NCBI GenBank assembly: GCA_037954235.1
Contig: JBBMOA010000014.1
Location: 22,916,273 to 22,980,272, forward strand
DNA length: 64,000 bases
DNA from: Aulostomus chinensis
Lineage: Eukaryota; Chordata; Actinopteri; Syngnathiformes; Aulostomidae
Direction: 5' to 3'
This document shows, piece after piece, positions 52,101-63,806 of this stretch (its first letter is position 1; the number at the start of each line of letters is the position of its first letter). The notes under the pieces are model-generated. The model made no database searches and was not told the origin of the DNA. It worked only from the letters and a program-made list of their open reading frames with translations. The translations under genes and the position numbers were made by a program.

Positions 52101-53603
52101 TGGTACATTTGCTCAGTCGGGTTTTTGTGACATCTGTTTGAGAGAAATGTGGATTTAGTTTTATGGTACTGGGTTGTAATGGGAGGTGTTCTTAATAGTC
52201 TAGCCAATATCACAATGTTCAAACTTGATGTGATATTAAGGCCAGCCAGACCAGACTGGTATACAGAACTTTACTGCTCGCACTTCACACAGGGGCCAAA
52301 TGAAGGAGGTTAATACAGTAAACTCCGCCGCAACTCCAGTGATCGGCTGCTGCCAACGCTACAATTTCTCACTCTCCATAAAAAACAGTAACCAGAAGTT
52401 CACCGCCACTTTCTCTGCTCTGCTCAGCAGACTTACAGCAGAGATGACAAGCTGAATGATCTATTGCTTCTACCTACTACCTGAGGGATCGTTTTACACG
52501 CAAACACAGCAGAAATCCCACTACAGTCATTGTCTTGAAGTTATCTGCTTGGGGATTTTGAGGATGTGGCAGCAGCTCTCAAGTGACTGCTGTTAATAAC
52601 TTCAGCCCACTAACAAATGTCAATCACGCTGTCTTATGGCTTAAGAGAGTTCGATGAAGCGCCTTGATGCCGTGTCACAGCTCGATGTTGCAGGCTGCTT
52701 TTTCACTTGCAAGAACTGGTTATTACAACAAACACAGATTCAACCAGTTTGCTTAAAATCAACCAGACTGGCAAAAACGGACCCAACGCTTGCGTTTGTT
52801 CGTGAGCAAGCGTACACGTGGTTGTGATAAAATCCAAAAGGGTGAAATATCTGCTTGATTATAACAGATATGAACTCAAAGACGTTGTCATTATCATCAC
52901 ACAGTTGTTATGCCGTTTTATGGTGTACCATTTTAAAGAACAACAAGACCTGTGTTCAACAATGTGTATGTGTTTCTGAAATTGCTGACAGCGGCATAAC
53001 TAGAGCGCTTTTGGCTGTGCAACTAAAAAAAAAAAAAAAAAAAAAAAGAGCAAGAGAGCGAAAAAGAGCCATTACTTGATTTTTGAGTTGGTGTGTGCAT
53101 ATGTGAAAAATTCCCAGAACTTTTGATAATGTTGCCATTATATTTGGAGTTTGCCATGGACTGTAAATACTGTGGTTTTTGGCTGGAATTACTGGCCATG
53201 CACAGTTACCTGTGATAACATTTTCCTTGCTTGTGCTAAGTTGAGATTGCATTTATAAAATAAGCAACGTGTCTCAATAAGCAGAATATTCATTTCTCAC
53301 ACGGGGATGAAAAAAAAGGGACACAATCCTGTGGGGACTTTTTTTCAGTTTCACAAGACATGCTGCAAGTGTCATTTCAGTTTAGATTTAAAAGGGAGAT
53401 ATTACTCTATATCTGCACTTGAGATGATGACTGCAATCACTTGTATTCATGTCTGACACTCCTCTGGCTGCTGCTAAAAGCCCAGACTTCACTATGGGAA
53501 GAAAGACCCTGTCAACACATCTCCTTTATGCAGCAGTATCAGTGCACACGCAATATATATAAACTGTGTAACCTTGTTAGGCACACATATGTAATGTACG
53601 TAT

Positions 53604-53604
<1 letters not shown>

Positions 53605-53682
<78 letters not shown>

Positions 53683-53693
53683 CACACACACAA
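53605..53693. repeat. CA microsatellite
   Basis: CA, 89 bp, one AAAC break. Confidence 0.95.
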
Positions 53694-53851
53694 ACATAGA
53701 TGAACAGATAAATTCACATTTATGAAGGATGAAACCATAGTCGTCCTACTAAGTCCCAGCTAAGAGCAAAAACACCAAAGATAAACACTGAACTTAACCG
53801 CATACATATCCAGATACACACATACACACACACACAAACTCGCTCTCTCTT

Positions 53852-53876
53852 ATACACACACACACACACGCACACA

Positions 53877-53947
<71 letters not shown>
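53852..53947. repeat. CA microsatellite
   Basis: CA, 96 bp, with CGCACACACAAAC break near the left end. Confidence 0.95.
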
Positions 53948-53949
<2 letters not shown>

Positions 53950-54083
53950 CCAGGGAATTTCATCATCCAATTGTGCTATGAGAAACCTGACGGGTCAAGC
54001 TCAAGCCCTGAGAAATTGATTATTTTCTCTTTCTCCCTTTGGACGATCTTATCCTATTGAGATGAAGCAACGCCAAGTTTGGT

Positions 54084-54085
<2 letters not shown>

Positions 54086-54117
<32 letters not shown>
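54086..54117. repeat. GT microsatellite
   Basis: Pure GT, 32 bp. Confidence 0.9.
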
Positions 54118-54126
<9 letters not shown>

Positions 54127-55358
54127 GATATGAGGTGGATATCTGAGAGAGAATGTGAGGCCTGTGCTGCACCAATACACTATTTTCTCTGCTGATCTGC
54201 ATAAACCTGCCAGCGAGGGAGAGCGTGCTTGGGGGCAAGTGGAAAATTTTACTCTCCTCGAGGGTGAGCGGCCACTGAGTGAGCATAGATATTAATGTAT
54301 TTTGTGTTTCTAGGCTTAACGCATACGAGCGGAGCTTGATGGATCAAGAGCTCTGCTGGAGGTACTGGTGGGCTGGATGGCATCTGTGTGTGAGTGTGTG
54401 TGTGTGTGTGTGTTGGGGGGGTACTGGAAGCTCTGAGGAGTTTCGTGGAGTTTGGTTGTCTGCCAGTCGGGTATAAAGGTTCTGTGTGTGAGGAGTCTGA
54501 CAGTGCCCCTCTCTCTTATTTCTTTCTCTCAGCAAAGACATTAAGTAAGCTGTCAGCGGCAGAAAGGAGCCGTGTTACTGCTACACCTTCCTCACACTTT
54601 CTTGCTTCGACTGTCACTCTCAATTCACGTCTTTTGCACTTTTTTTCCCCACCCGACAGCTTTTTCTCTTGTCTTACATTTATCTAAATAAATCCACATG
54701 TAGAAACCGTCCAGAATTAGAAGGATTACTGCTAGGCACAACTGCGCCTGTGTGTGTATGTATGGTGCGTGTGTGTATATGTGTGAGTGTGTGTGTGACC
54801 TCCAACATATCACAACCTGCTTGTTATGAGACAAGACCTTCTTTACCTCAGATTATAGGAGCCCTGGGACCACATTGCCCCTCCCCTTTAACCCTTCTTT
54901 TTTGCCACATGCTAACATACATATTGACTGTGTGTGTGTGTATTTGAGTCACATATGTGAACCAGGGGGTTGCCTAAAGGTGAGTGTGTGTGCGGGTGCT
55001 GTATACATGTGCATGCCATGTAATGACTTTATTTTTTGCGTGCCTACACATACTTTTATCCCTCACTTCTACCCCTTTGCTTCATTAGCAAACAACAAAA
55101 GTTTTTAAAAGCAGCATGTGTGCAAGTGAGCATGTGTGTATGTGTGAGTGTGTGTCATCGAGCCAACATGTGGTTCAGATTTCCTCTGTGTCCACATGGG
55201 CAAATACACGGTGAGGCAGAGTCTCTGGATGACGGTAGGTGGCGCTATGGTTCAGCGCTACTTTCAAGTGAACGTTTGTGTCAGTGCTTTTTTCTCCACG
55301 TTCTGTCTGCATTTGTGTTTTTACTTTCTGTTCTTCCATCTGCTGCAATCATTCTTAC

Positions 55359-55486
55359 CCATGCTCATCTTTATTGGTAGCTTCTCCTTGCTGGCTGCTT
55401 CCACGATTTGCCGTCGTATCTCCATCACTCCCTCTTTCTGCTTACTGGTCAGCATGGCGTCCCACAGTGACTGTGCTGCAGGAGAC
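55359..55486 (-). CDS. Internal exon (128 bp, phase 2/1), charged helix
   Basis: Forty-two full codons from SPAAQSLWDAMLTSKQKEG through VMEIRRQIVEAASKEKLPIK to a final MSM, flanked by GGTTCTGCCCCTCAG and by ATGG|GTAAGAATG, both close to consensus. The middle is a clear amphipathic, charged helix rich in K, E, R and I. The exon takes two bases from upstream and gives one base (G) to the next exon, forming the glycine of MSMGRVTPEQ. The other two frames are interrupted by stops. This is one of the three pieces I am most sure of. Confidence 0.82.
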
Positions 55487-55894
55487 CTGAGGGGCAGAAC
55501 CATCCAACATGTCATTCCAGTCATGGGAAGACAAAACACAGATGTTTTTTAGTACTAACTAGTAGAGCCTCTGAATATAAACACAAAAGGACAACACAGA
55601 TGTGATTGAGCACTCGTCTCAGTGATAGAGGGCCTTCTGGTCGGGGAGCGGTGACTCCCCTGTGGGACCCCTCACAGGAAAAGCAGAAATTAGCGCACAG
55701 ATCATTCGGAATGTTCTCAATCCACCTCGGTGTGCTAACAATTCTCTGCTGTGAGCCCGGAGACCCAGGCTCCTCTTGATACCATCTGAGGGCTCATCAC
55801 AGTCCCTCGTCTCATTATCTGCTAGGTTATGAAACACACTGATCCACATCTCTAATGGGAGACGAAGGACAAGGCATGTGCGTCCAACTCTTAC

Positions 55895-55929
55895 CATCTG
55901 CCGCGAGCAACGAGAACAGCTCCAAATCT
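55895..55929 (-). CDS. Micro-exon candidate (35 bp, phase 0/2)
   Basis: Eleven codons (RFGAVLVARGR) and two bases of a tryptophan codon lie before a strong donor (ATG|GTAAGAGTT). The split codon TG+G is completed by the next exon, giving RGRW-SPAAQ. The acceptor is weak (CTTTACCGGAG with a short pyrimidine tract). A second open frame through the same bases reads DLELFSLLAAD and looks equally protein-like, but it would leave phase 1 and run into a stop in the next exon. I keep the first reading because it alone fits the chain. The exon could also be longer or absent. Confidence 0.38.
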
Positions 55930-56700
55930 CTCCGGTAAAGATTCAAATTGTTACAGAGATTTTAGAGAACACGATGTCTTATAGACTGGCCCCTACATCT
56001 TCTTTAACTCATTTCTCCATCCATCTCCTCTTAGACTTGAGTAAAAAGCCTTGAAAGGCTGTTTTCTTTGTCCGCACCTTTGACAGCTAAACCGAGTGAC
56101 CATCGAACTCAGTCTTCGCCATATTGTGCTGTCTGAGAGACCATAAAGTGGCGAGGGTGGAAAGAGGCGAGGGACAGAGCAGATGAGTGAGAGGGGAGCT
56201 AGGAGGGAGCTCGTTGACAAATCCACTGTTTTTCCTTTTTTTAATCTTAAAAAAGGCCTTTTTTTCTTCTTTCGCCTTTTCTCCTTTCTAACTGCTGCCA
56301 TGTGTTTAATATCAGATGTAATCTGTTCCAGACCTTGGGCTTGAGCTGGACGGGGAGGAGAGGGGCTCACACTGGGACACCCGCCATCTTCACACTCGAA
56401 CCAGACACAAAGACCAGCAAACACGACAGAGAACCGAACAAGAGCTTCATCTGAAGGCTCAACCAGTAAAAAAAACGAAGATAAATCAGGTATTTCATAA
56501 CAAGCTCTTGGTTTTCTTTGTGTATCTGAGCTATTTGTCAAGATGTGTGACATGAATGCTGGAAAACAGTTCTTTTTTAATACTTTTTGAAAAACACATC
56601 CCATGGATTTGATGAGAATTACACAAATCATGAAGTACTACATACTTGTCATTTTTGAAATACCAGTTCTGTGACTTGACCAGGCCACATGTGAGCAGCC

Positions 56701-56748
<48 letters not shown>

Positions 56749-59072
56749 ATATGCATCTGTATATGTTTGCACACAACCTCGTACATCTCTATGTGTTCCA
56801 CTAAGACCCAAGGTCTCAGTGGAGGGTGGATGAAATATGGTTCTAATTTGGCTCTCTGCCCGCCCAGCGCCCCCACTGCAACCCCCCCGCCATCCCCTGA
56901 CGCTTTCTCTGGGCCATTTGGTCAGATGAGGGTGGGGGGACGGGGTTTAGCCGAGCTGAAGGGGTGAGGGGTGAGGTTTATACTGGCAGGGTGCGAGACA
57001 GGCTCCATAACCAGCCAGGAAACTAGGTGAGTAACTATTCTACAATGGAAGAGTGGGGGATGAGGCGTACACGCGTGTGTGAGCGTGCGCGCGCGTGCTC
57101 GGCCATCTGCATGACCGTAAAGTGCAGAGTGACCCTGTTGAACATGCTGCTCACACTCAGACTGAAGGGGGCACTCTTGCACTTGACTTGTGTGCACCAC
57201 GGTCAGTGTCCTCTCTGGCTTACTTGGCAGGCTGAGTGGGTGTTTGGAGTATTTGTGCCCAAACTTAATTCCACTGGCTGTGGAATGACTATTGTACCAT
57301 TAAAAATAAGTTAAGCATCAAATTGTGCAACTTCAAAAAAAAAAATAGGCGTACCACATAGAAGAATGAACACACACGCACCCGTTTAAGTGATGAAATA
57401 CCTCGGACCGTCTCCCAACCTTAATGAGCGGGGCTGAGGAGGGGGCTCGTCTTCCTGGAAACGGATGATACAGCTCGAAGGAATGGTTCTGACTGTTTTT
57501 GATTCAGGGTCTCTTACATTTACTGTTTGGTCAAACATGAATGTGAGTTTACTTGTCTTCTCTCACATGAAAGAGGGCACCCCGAAGTCTTCATAACATG
57601 AGTCAGAGGTGAGTCACTGGACATAAATATAACTAATGAAACCTCTGGGATGAGTGGCAAAATGTCTTTTAAGGGTCAGTTCAAACCAGAACGCACAGAG
57701 ACGCTGCAGATCAGACGACGGCTCTGTCGAACAGATCCACGCCACATGTAACGGACACAAGTTACTGGAATTGTGCAAGGTCATCTGCATTCCTCTCTCG
57801 GTTAATTTACAAAGTGTGTTTAATAGAGCAAAAGACACAAGGCAGCTTCCTGTAAACATCCCTTGTACGGCAGGACGTGACATGGGAGGGAGAGAACATG
57901 GCTGGACCCAAACCAGACCTGGCCTTGACGGTCTGTGTGTCCTGGCAAGAGGACCATATGACCCAGCGGATTTATGGAGAGGGAAAGTTGGGGGGACTTG
58001 TGCAGGAAGTGAGGAGAGGAGAGAAGATACACACACTAATTAAAACCAGACTTGTTACGATAATATAGAACTTTAAGGTAGAAATATATATCGATAATAT
58101 TAGCACAATCTTTTTGCGCAGTTAACACCCAGAAGGGGTCAAACAGACCTCTTGTTTCTCGTTATACCTTTATTTTGCAAAGGAATAAGCGATTCATTTG
58201 TCGTACAAAGCTCTTGGAAGCTAACCGACTTCTCAGTCCCGTCCAGCGTGAATATTTCCCCCTCACAAGCTTCATAATCCAGCCTGGAACTTCACCCACT
58301 TTTAAGAGTCTTTGCACAATTAATCCATAATGATATTGAATGTCTTCTCTGAGTTTTAATCCATTCTAATCCATCGTGCTGCGTTCACTGACACTAACCC
58401 CATGTGACACTGTCGACCAATCAGCGCTGTGACAGGAAGCAGCCTCAGGAGTTCGGAGTCCTGGGTAACGGAGTTTGGTTACAATTAGTATGGTCTCACA
58501 AGCATAAAGCTTCTACTGATGCCTAAAATGTTCCCAGTACATGTAGTGATACAGAAGCCTACAAATACAACATAAGTACATGTATATAAACAGAAGAAAA
58601 CGGAAGAAATACAAGACCCATGTGCACGCATGTACATTTATGAGACACTACAGGTGGAGAGAACACGCAACTTGAAGAGCTTATTTTATTTTGGTGACAT
58701 ATTAGTCAGTGGCGTTTATGAGGGAATTTCATGTTTCTCTTTATCACTTCATAAATCTGGAAATAATTTCAAGTTGAACTTATTTTGTTGGTTTTTATGT
58801 CTGTCAAAATGAATTTTCTGCATAGCGTTGAAACACATGGCTGAGTAGCTAACCTCTTCTCGGGGGTGTCGCCCAGGCATGTGTGCCCACCTACGCACGA
58901 GACCAATGGAGTATGTACACGTTTATGAGGTCAGATGTGAGTTCAAAAGTTTCAAATTGGTGATTCATGTCAGAGGACGAGGGAGAGGAAGAGAATTCCC
59001 TGCATTTCAACAAAGCCTTGGCACCAGTCTGGACCATAATAATTACTAACAACCCATGCTAACACATCTTAC
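55930..59072 (-). other. Intron, no further gene recognised
   Basis: Includes the longest open frame of the window, 212 codons on the minus strand at 55993-56631, of mixed composition with a lysine-rich run (KEKRRKKKK) and no recognisable domain. A GT tract lies at 56.7 kb and short C and G runs at 56.88-56.94 kb. Nothing connects the long frame to the flanking exons in phase. Confidence 0.4.
56704..56747. repeat. GT microsatellite
   Basis: Pure GT, 44 bp. Confidence 0.95.
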
Positions 59073-59132
59073 CAAAGCTTGTGAAAAATATGTCACTTTC
59101 TTTGTTTTACAGTGTTGAAAGGATGCTGGAAT
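59073..59132 (-). CDS. Short internal exon candidate (60 bp, phase 0/0)
   Basis: Twenty codons reading IPASFQHCKTKKVTYFSQAL sit between a strong acceptor (CTCATCCTCCTCCAG) and a strong donor (TTG|GTAAGATG). Both boundaries are in phase 0, as the exon before it requires. The intron that separates it from the previous exon is only about 870 bp, much shorter than the later introns. The splice signals here are better than for the two exons on either side. Confidence 0.5.
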
Positions 59133-59886
59133 CTGGAGGAGGATGAGAACTGAAGAGTTCGGGGGGGGGGGGGGGGCAACACAAGAGTCCCTGTCTTCAT
59201 GTGTCTTGGCCAGTTTGCAGTTACAGACGAAAGGCACCAGTGGGGGCTCTTTGAACTAGCGGAGCTGGAGGATCTAAAGTGCTATCTTTGGGGATGTTTT
59301 ATCTTTTTACAGAATAAATTGCACACACACACTCCGTCCCAAGTAGAAGTGTGTTCTGTAGAAAAAAATCAAGTGAAAGAGTTGTCGATGGCATACAGAC
59401 AGAATAGGTTATGCTATCTCCGTCTTGATGGGAACACAGAGAACACGCTGTTCAGGTGAAAGTAATCTTCTTGATTCTTGTTCTGCCTGTGAGTCTCAGG
59501 ATGAGACGCTCTCTACACCATAGAGGAATGGAGGACACAACATCTGAGATGCAGCGGGGGACACGTCGGCTCTGCGGCTTCTATACTTTACCAGTAGATT
59601 CAACTGATAGCAACTCAGTTTTGTGAATAATTGAAGCCACCATTGACCTTAAGGGATGACTGATAACATCGGTTTGATAAATGAATAGATGAAAGCAGTC
59701 AAACCGCCTTTATCTGGCCCGGGCAGACATGTAAGCCTCAGAGAGACAAATGATAAGAGAAGATTTCCAAATTAAATTGTTAAACTATTTTGATCTTTAA
59801 TTCTCCATTTCATAAGGTTTTATTCTGGGGATGAAAAAGCAATTTTCTGCAGGGGTGACCCACGACTTCTACTTCCTGTGTGGTGT

Positions 59887-59888
<2 letters not shown>

Positions 59889-59919
<31 letters not shown>
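59889..59919. repeat. CA microsatellite
   Basis: Pure CA, about 31 bp, 84 bases beyond the donor of the 48-bp exon candidate. Confidence 0.9.
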
Positions 59920-59920
<1 letters not shown>

Positions 59921-60002
59921 TCATTCTCCACAGATTCCTCACCAGCTGCAGGTTTATCCATGGTATGATGGGGAAACTAGTGACTGGGAGAAGTGTTCTT
60001 AC

Positions 60003-60050
60003 CAAGATTCTATGTAGGGGGGAGTTTGACGTAACGAACAGCAACATGAG
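60003..60050 (-). CDS. Short internal exon candidate (48 bp, phase 0/0)
   Basis: Sixteen codons reading LMLLFVTSNSPLHRIL are preceded by GTGCCCTGCAG and followed by TTG|GTAAGAAC, a near-consensus donor. The hydrophobic start would follow smoothly from the helical end of the preceding exon. One of the other two frames has a stop; the remaining frame gives a cysteine run that looks less natural. At this length a chance match of splice signals to an open frame is quite possible, so the call depends on the phase agreement with its neighbours. Confidence 0.45.
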
Positions 60051-62195
60051 CTGCAGGGCACCAGTGTCCATCAGTCAGCGACTGCATTTATCAAGACGGG
60101 TGAATGCTGCCCGTCGCCAGCGCACAGAGCGGCGAGCCTGTGGTCCAGGCCGGTATCGCAGTTTTTTGGTTCAGTTTGCGCATTAAGGAAAAGAAAGAAA
60201 CATACCAAGCAACTGAAAGCAGACACACTGAACGTCAAAGATGAAACCAGCTCAATAAAGTAAGGATGCATAATAATATCCAGTTTCCAGTATAATGTCA
60301 CTATCTGCTGGTTATGGATCCTATTCAGTTACGTCAGTAAAAAAAGTACCTAAACTCTACAAATGTCCCTACTGAGGTGAAAGAATATGGATTTTTTCCT
60401 ACTTCACAGCACATGTGATAAAATATAAATGACAGTTTCAAAATTAATAACTCCTGTTTTTAAATTGTGACTCCCCCTTCGTATCAGTACATCATTGGTG
60501 TATTGGCATTGGTTATGGTTGTCAGAAGATACTATTACTGTTGTACGTATGATGTCAATAAATCATCCACATTTTGGAAAAAATACTTCTGCTCATTTTT
60601 TGGGCCGGGCCAGTGAGACTCTGATCCAGAAACTGTTTCCTTGGACCCTGGACGGCGCCTGATGTTTGGCTAGTATCAAGTACTTCTGGTGTTCCTATTC
60701 AAACAAAGCCTATAATCCTAAAACACACTCGATCGTCCAGCCTGTATGGGAACTTCCTCTATGTAATAATGAAGCAGACTTGATCCTTAACCTATAAATC
60801 ACTTAGAAGACTTCACTTCATCTTCATTCAAATGTTTGTGCCACTGTTCACAATAACATGAACCTCTTCACACCAGCAGTTTATCTTCTAAGTATAGAAT
60901 GGCAAAACAATATTTACCCTATAAGGAACCACCGTAGAATGAATGTGGCCACTTTTCATACACCCTCTGTATTCATGGTGGGATAAAAACAGGCTAGGCT
61001 GTTCTCAGCGGTCTGTCATTTGCTCTCTCCACACTCTACTATCTCTCTCTCTTTTTTTTTGTTACGTTTCCCATACAGCTTTAACTCAAATAAATGTGCA
61101 GGGCTTTTTATTCATGCTCATATTTCCCAGCTGGGACAGAAATAGGTGTTTTTCCTCCTTGCTCGTGGCGCTCCTGCAGGATCTGCTGGGCAGATTTGAG
61201 GAGATGGCAGCCTCGCAGTGTTTTCTCATGGCAGGGTGCGGTTGGTTACTCTGCCTGGCTCAAGCTCAGCTGCTCCTGAGGCAGACCCAGAGCACCTTGG
61301 CCACCCATACTTGGTTCTGCCCACATGCACACACTCCCACCACAGGATCAAGGTCCATGGCAGCCAAATGACGGGGGTGCAGGGTTCAGTCTGAGACACA
61401 GGGAAACTTGGTGCCCTCTTCCAATGGGGTTCATATGTCCCACACAGGATCAAAAGGGCTGTGCAGCCAAGCACAGCAAATTACACAGACTAGGCTGGAA
61501 GGCACCTCACCACAAATACACACAAGCAGACATGCAAAACAACACTTCCACTCAGCATCGCTCAAAACATGGTAAACATGCATTCTGGCTTCATGTAATG
61601 GCTGAAAAGGGATACTATAGCACAAAACACACATGAGATGAGTGCACACACCCTCTCCCTGGCCCGATGACTACAACCACAAAGTGAGAGTCATGTTGTG
61701 GGGGACGGAAAATTCACACCAGGTTATGAAAGACAATATGGTAGTAATTGCAAAGTAAGTGTGGGGTCTTGCTGGGAGAGCTAAAATCAACAGCCACCCA
61801 CAGAATGTTTAAGACACAGTGATCTACACAAATATTCTGCAAATACTAAAGGAAATATCCTACTAAAGGTTGAAATTAGGTGTGCACCTAATGTTTAAAA
61901 GTTTGAGCCGACCTACACAACAAAACCAATCCAAACACACAGTGGTCCAGGTCAAAAATAACTCAACAAATCATAGGTGTATAAACATCCAGTAGGAGGA
62001 ACCCCATTACACCGACAATCTAAACCACACAGAGCCACCCCACAGTCCACATCACGCAAAGAAAACAACCTCCTTTCAAATGTGTTTTTTCAACTTCTGA
62101 AGAATTAGGAGGCATTATTACGAGGAGGCAACAGAGCATTGTCTTGAACATGTAAGAGGGTTTGACATAGACACTGTCTGTGGTGAGCTGCTCAC
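60051..62195 (-). other. Intron, one protein-like plus-strand frame
   Basis: A plus-strand frame at about 61075-61371 reads hydrophobic and protein-like (SLLVALLQDLLGRFEEMAAS) after an acceptor-like TTTCCCATACAG, but I found no good donor and no partner exon on the plus strand. No repeat of note other than a short T run at 61.05 kb. Confidence 0.4.
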
Positions 62196-62273
62196 CTCAA
62201 GACGGTTAAATAAAGAGGGAATTCTAGGCTCCTTTCCCGCTGCGCCTCGACGGCACTTCAGTCTCATAAACAT
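62196..62273 (-). CDS. Internal exon candidate (78 bp, phase 0/0), unidentified gene
   Basis: Twenty-six codons ending in KEPRIPSLFNRLE lie between a good acceptor (pyrimidine-rich stretch ending in TTATCCCAG) and a strong donor (GAG|GTGAGC). It enters and leaves in phase 0. It opens with ATG, but the acceptor in front argues that this methionine is internal, not the start. The segment is basic, with a KCRRG stretch followed by a helical tail. It is the most upstream piece I can attach to the gene. Doubt remains because the exon is short and rests on splice signals, phase and amino-acid texture rather than on a recognised family. Confidence 0.55.
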
Positions 62274-63460
62274 CTGGGATAAGGCTAAACTGGGCCATCT
62301 GCTCAGAGACAGCACGAGCTATGACACCCCTGCTGATCCCACTGGCACCCCATCCACGCATCGGACAAGCCCCGCAGACAGCATCACCTGGGACTCTCAA
62401 CCATGTTTCTTTAGCTGTTTGTGTACGAGTGGTTGTGCGATGGTTAAATGTTCTTGAGGAAAATTCGCAGCAGCAGAGCGACCAATCTGTCCTCAGATGC
62501 TCTGTCTAACACCGCACATTTAACCCTTGCCTTTCTAGGATTCCAAGATAGAATTTACTTTTTTTAAAGTAACGTCATGCGTGAAAACAAAGACAGTAGA
62601 GTCACTCGAGATAAAAGACTTTGAGGGTGTATCGTAGTTATCAGGGTGACGTGCCCCGGACTTGATCCCAGGACTCAAAGGTTACGAACACCCTCCCCCT
62701 GCTGTGCTCACATCATCTGCTCCAGTACAGAAAGCACTGTGTAAACAGTTCTACCTGGAAAGATTTAAGGTTGGTTCCATCACAACAGAACCTCCCACCT
62801 AGCTTGGAACGGTCGTCCGATCATTCAGAGTGTGTGAGCAAATTTCTGAAATCAAAGCTGTGAGACACGCTGCATGACAGCTCAAGCCACAGAACTCCTC
62901 TTCTCAAACTCTTTTCCTCCTGCAACCACATGAAAGGACGAGGAGGGAGTGGAACACATGATGCAGGACTAATCCCTGCCATGTACAACAGCCCCACCGC
63001 AGGCGCCTAACACGTGCATCTGCACAGCCAAGACTAGAGGCCAGCTTCAGGAACCACTGGCACCTCACGCTGGTCATGTGCCATTCAACACACCCAGTGG
63101 GGGGTGGTCCTCAGTTGAGAGTGCGTGTTTGTGCATGTGTGCAGTCAGGTGGGAAAAGTATGCATATGAGCACAGTCATGTGTCAGTGGAGGAGAAATGC
63201 ACCTCTGCCTCATTGAGATGGAAGAGGGGGAAAGTAAAGTAATCCCTTGACTCTTCCTGACGTAAACTGTCAAATGACAGAAACTTGGTCTGCGATAGGA
63301 AACCGTCCTACGTGAGAGACACTCATTAACAGCAGTGCAATCACATAATCCACCAATTACAAATCTCTATTCTGTGTGGTCGCAGGCACTGTGCGGTACA
63401 AATCCTTCCCTTTAGAAGACTTTTTTATATTTCCATTGTTTAAGAATTACTTCCACTTTC
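62274..63460. other. Upstream intron part, nothing assigned
   Basis: I see no exon that ends in phase 0 with a good donor. A 33-base open segment after an acceptor-like site near 63.02 kb (minus strand, MHVLGACGGAV) is too short to claim. Confidence 0.4.
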
Positions 63461-63806
63461 AGGATTCTGAACGAAAGTCAGGATAACAAACTGAGATGAA
63501 AGTCAAGATTGTGATTGACAGTGAGGAGCACAAACTGAGTGGACAGGATGACAGGATTTAGGATGACAGACCGAAGTGACAGTCAGGATTCTGACTGACA
63601 GAAGGAAAGACTGAGGTGACACTCAGGACTCTGACTGACAGTCAGAGTAACTGGCTGAGATAACAGTTCGGATTCTGACTGACAGGAGGAAAGGCTTGAG
63701 ATGACAGTCAGGACTCTGACTGACAGTCAGGATGACAGACTGAGGTGACAGTCAGGACTCTGATGGACTGAGGGATGATAGGCTGAGATGACAGTCAATA
63801 TTCTGG
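63461..63806. repeat. Degenerate minisatellite, about 44-bp unit, about 8 copies
   Basis: Unit close to GACTGACAGTCAGGATGACA-GACTGAGGTGACAGTCAGGACTCT. The left units are more worn than those in the centre (63.57-63.77 kb). Shorter GACAGTCAGGA words recur twice per unit, hinting that the unit itself grew from a half-size ancestor. Confidence 0.85.

Larger units (their letters stand above)
48772..55358 (-). other. Intron, microsatellite-rich
   Basis: Three long CA/GT arrays cluster at 53.6-54.1 kb, with a poly-A run at 53.03 kb. A 169-codon minus-strand open frame at 49936-50445 has no recognisable domain, and a frame of this length is expected about once or twice by chance in 64 kb read in six frames. 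I treat it as noncoding. Confidence 0.5.
17194..62273 (-). other. Split protein-coding gene, 3' part (ten exon candidates)
   Basis: Ten exon candidates on the minus strand chain together in phase. In transcript order they are 62273-62196, 60050-60003, 59132-59073, 55929-55895, 55486-55359, 48771-48596, 30351-30246, 26280-26141, 23441-23144 and 17264-17194. Lengths total 1140 bases, which is 379 codons plus a stop. Every junction joins matching phases (0/0, 0/0, 0/0, 2/2, 1/1, 0/0, 1/1, 0/0, 1/1). The predicted protein is rich in leucine and amphipathic helix, with an acidic segment in the 298-bp exon, and shows no signal peptide, zinc-binding pattern or catalytic motif. A HEAT/armadillo-like helical scaffold is possible, but this rests only on composition. 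Introns range from 0.4 to 18.2 kb. The family is not recognised. Upstream exons must lie beyond position 64000, because the first exon seen opens in phase 0 directly after an acceptor. Confidence 0.72.

Noticed and set aside
55993..56631. Longest open frame, 212 codons, minus strand
   Set aside because: No recognisable domain, mixed composition, does not join flanking exons in phase. One frame this long is only mildly unexpected in 64 kb read in six frames.
61075..61371. Hydrophobic plus-strand frame with acceptor-like start
   Set aside because: No good donor and no partner exon; the minus strand over the same bases has no usable exon either.
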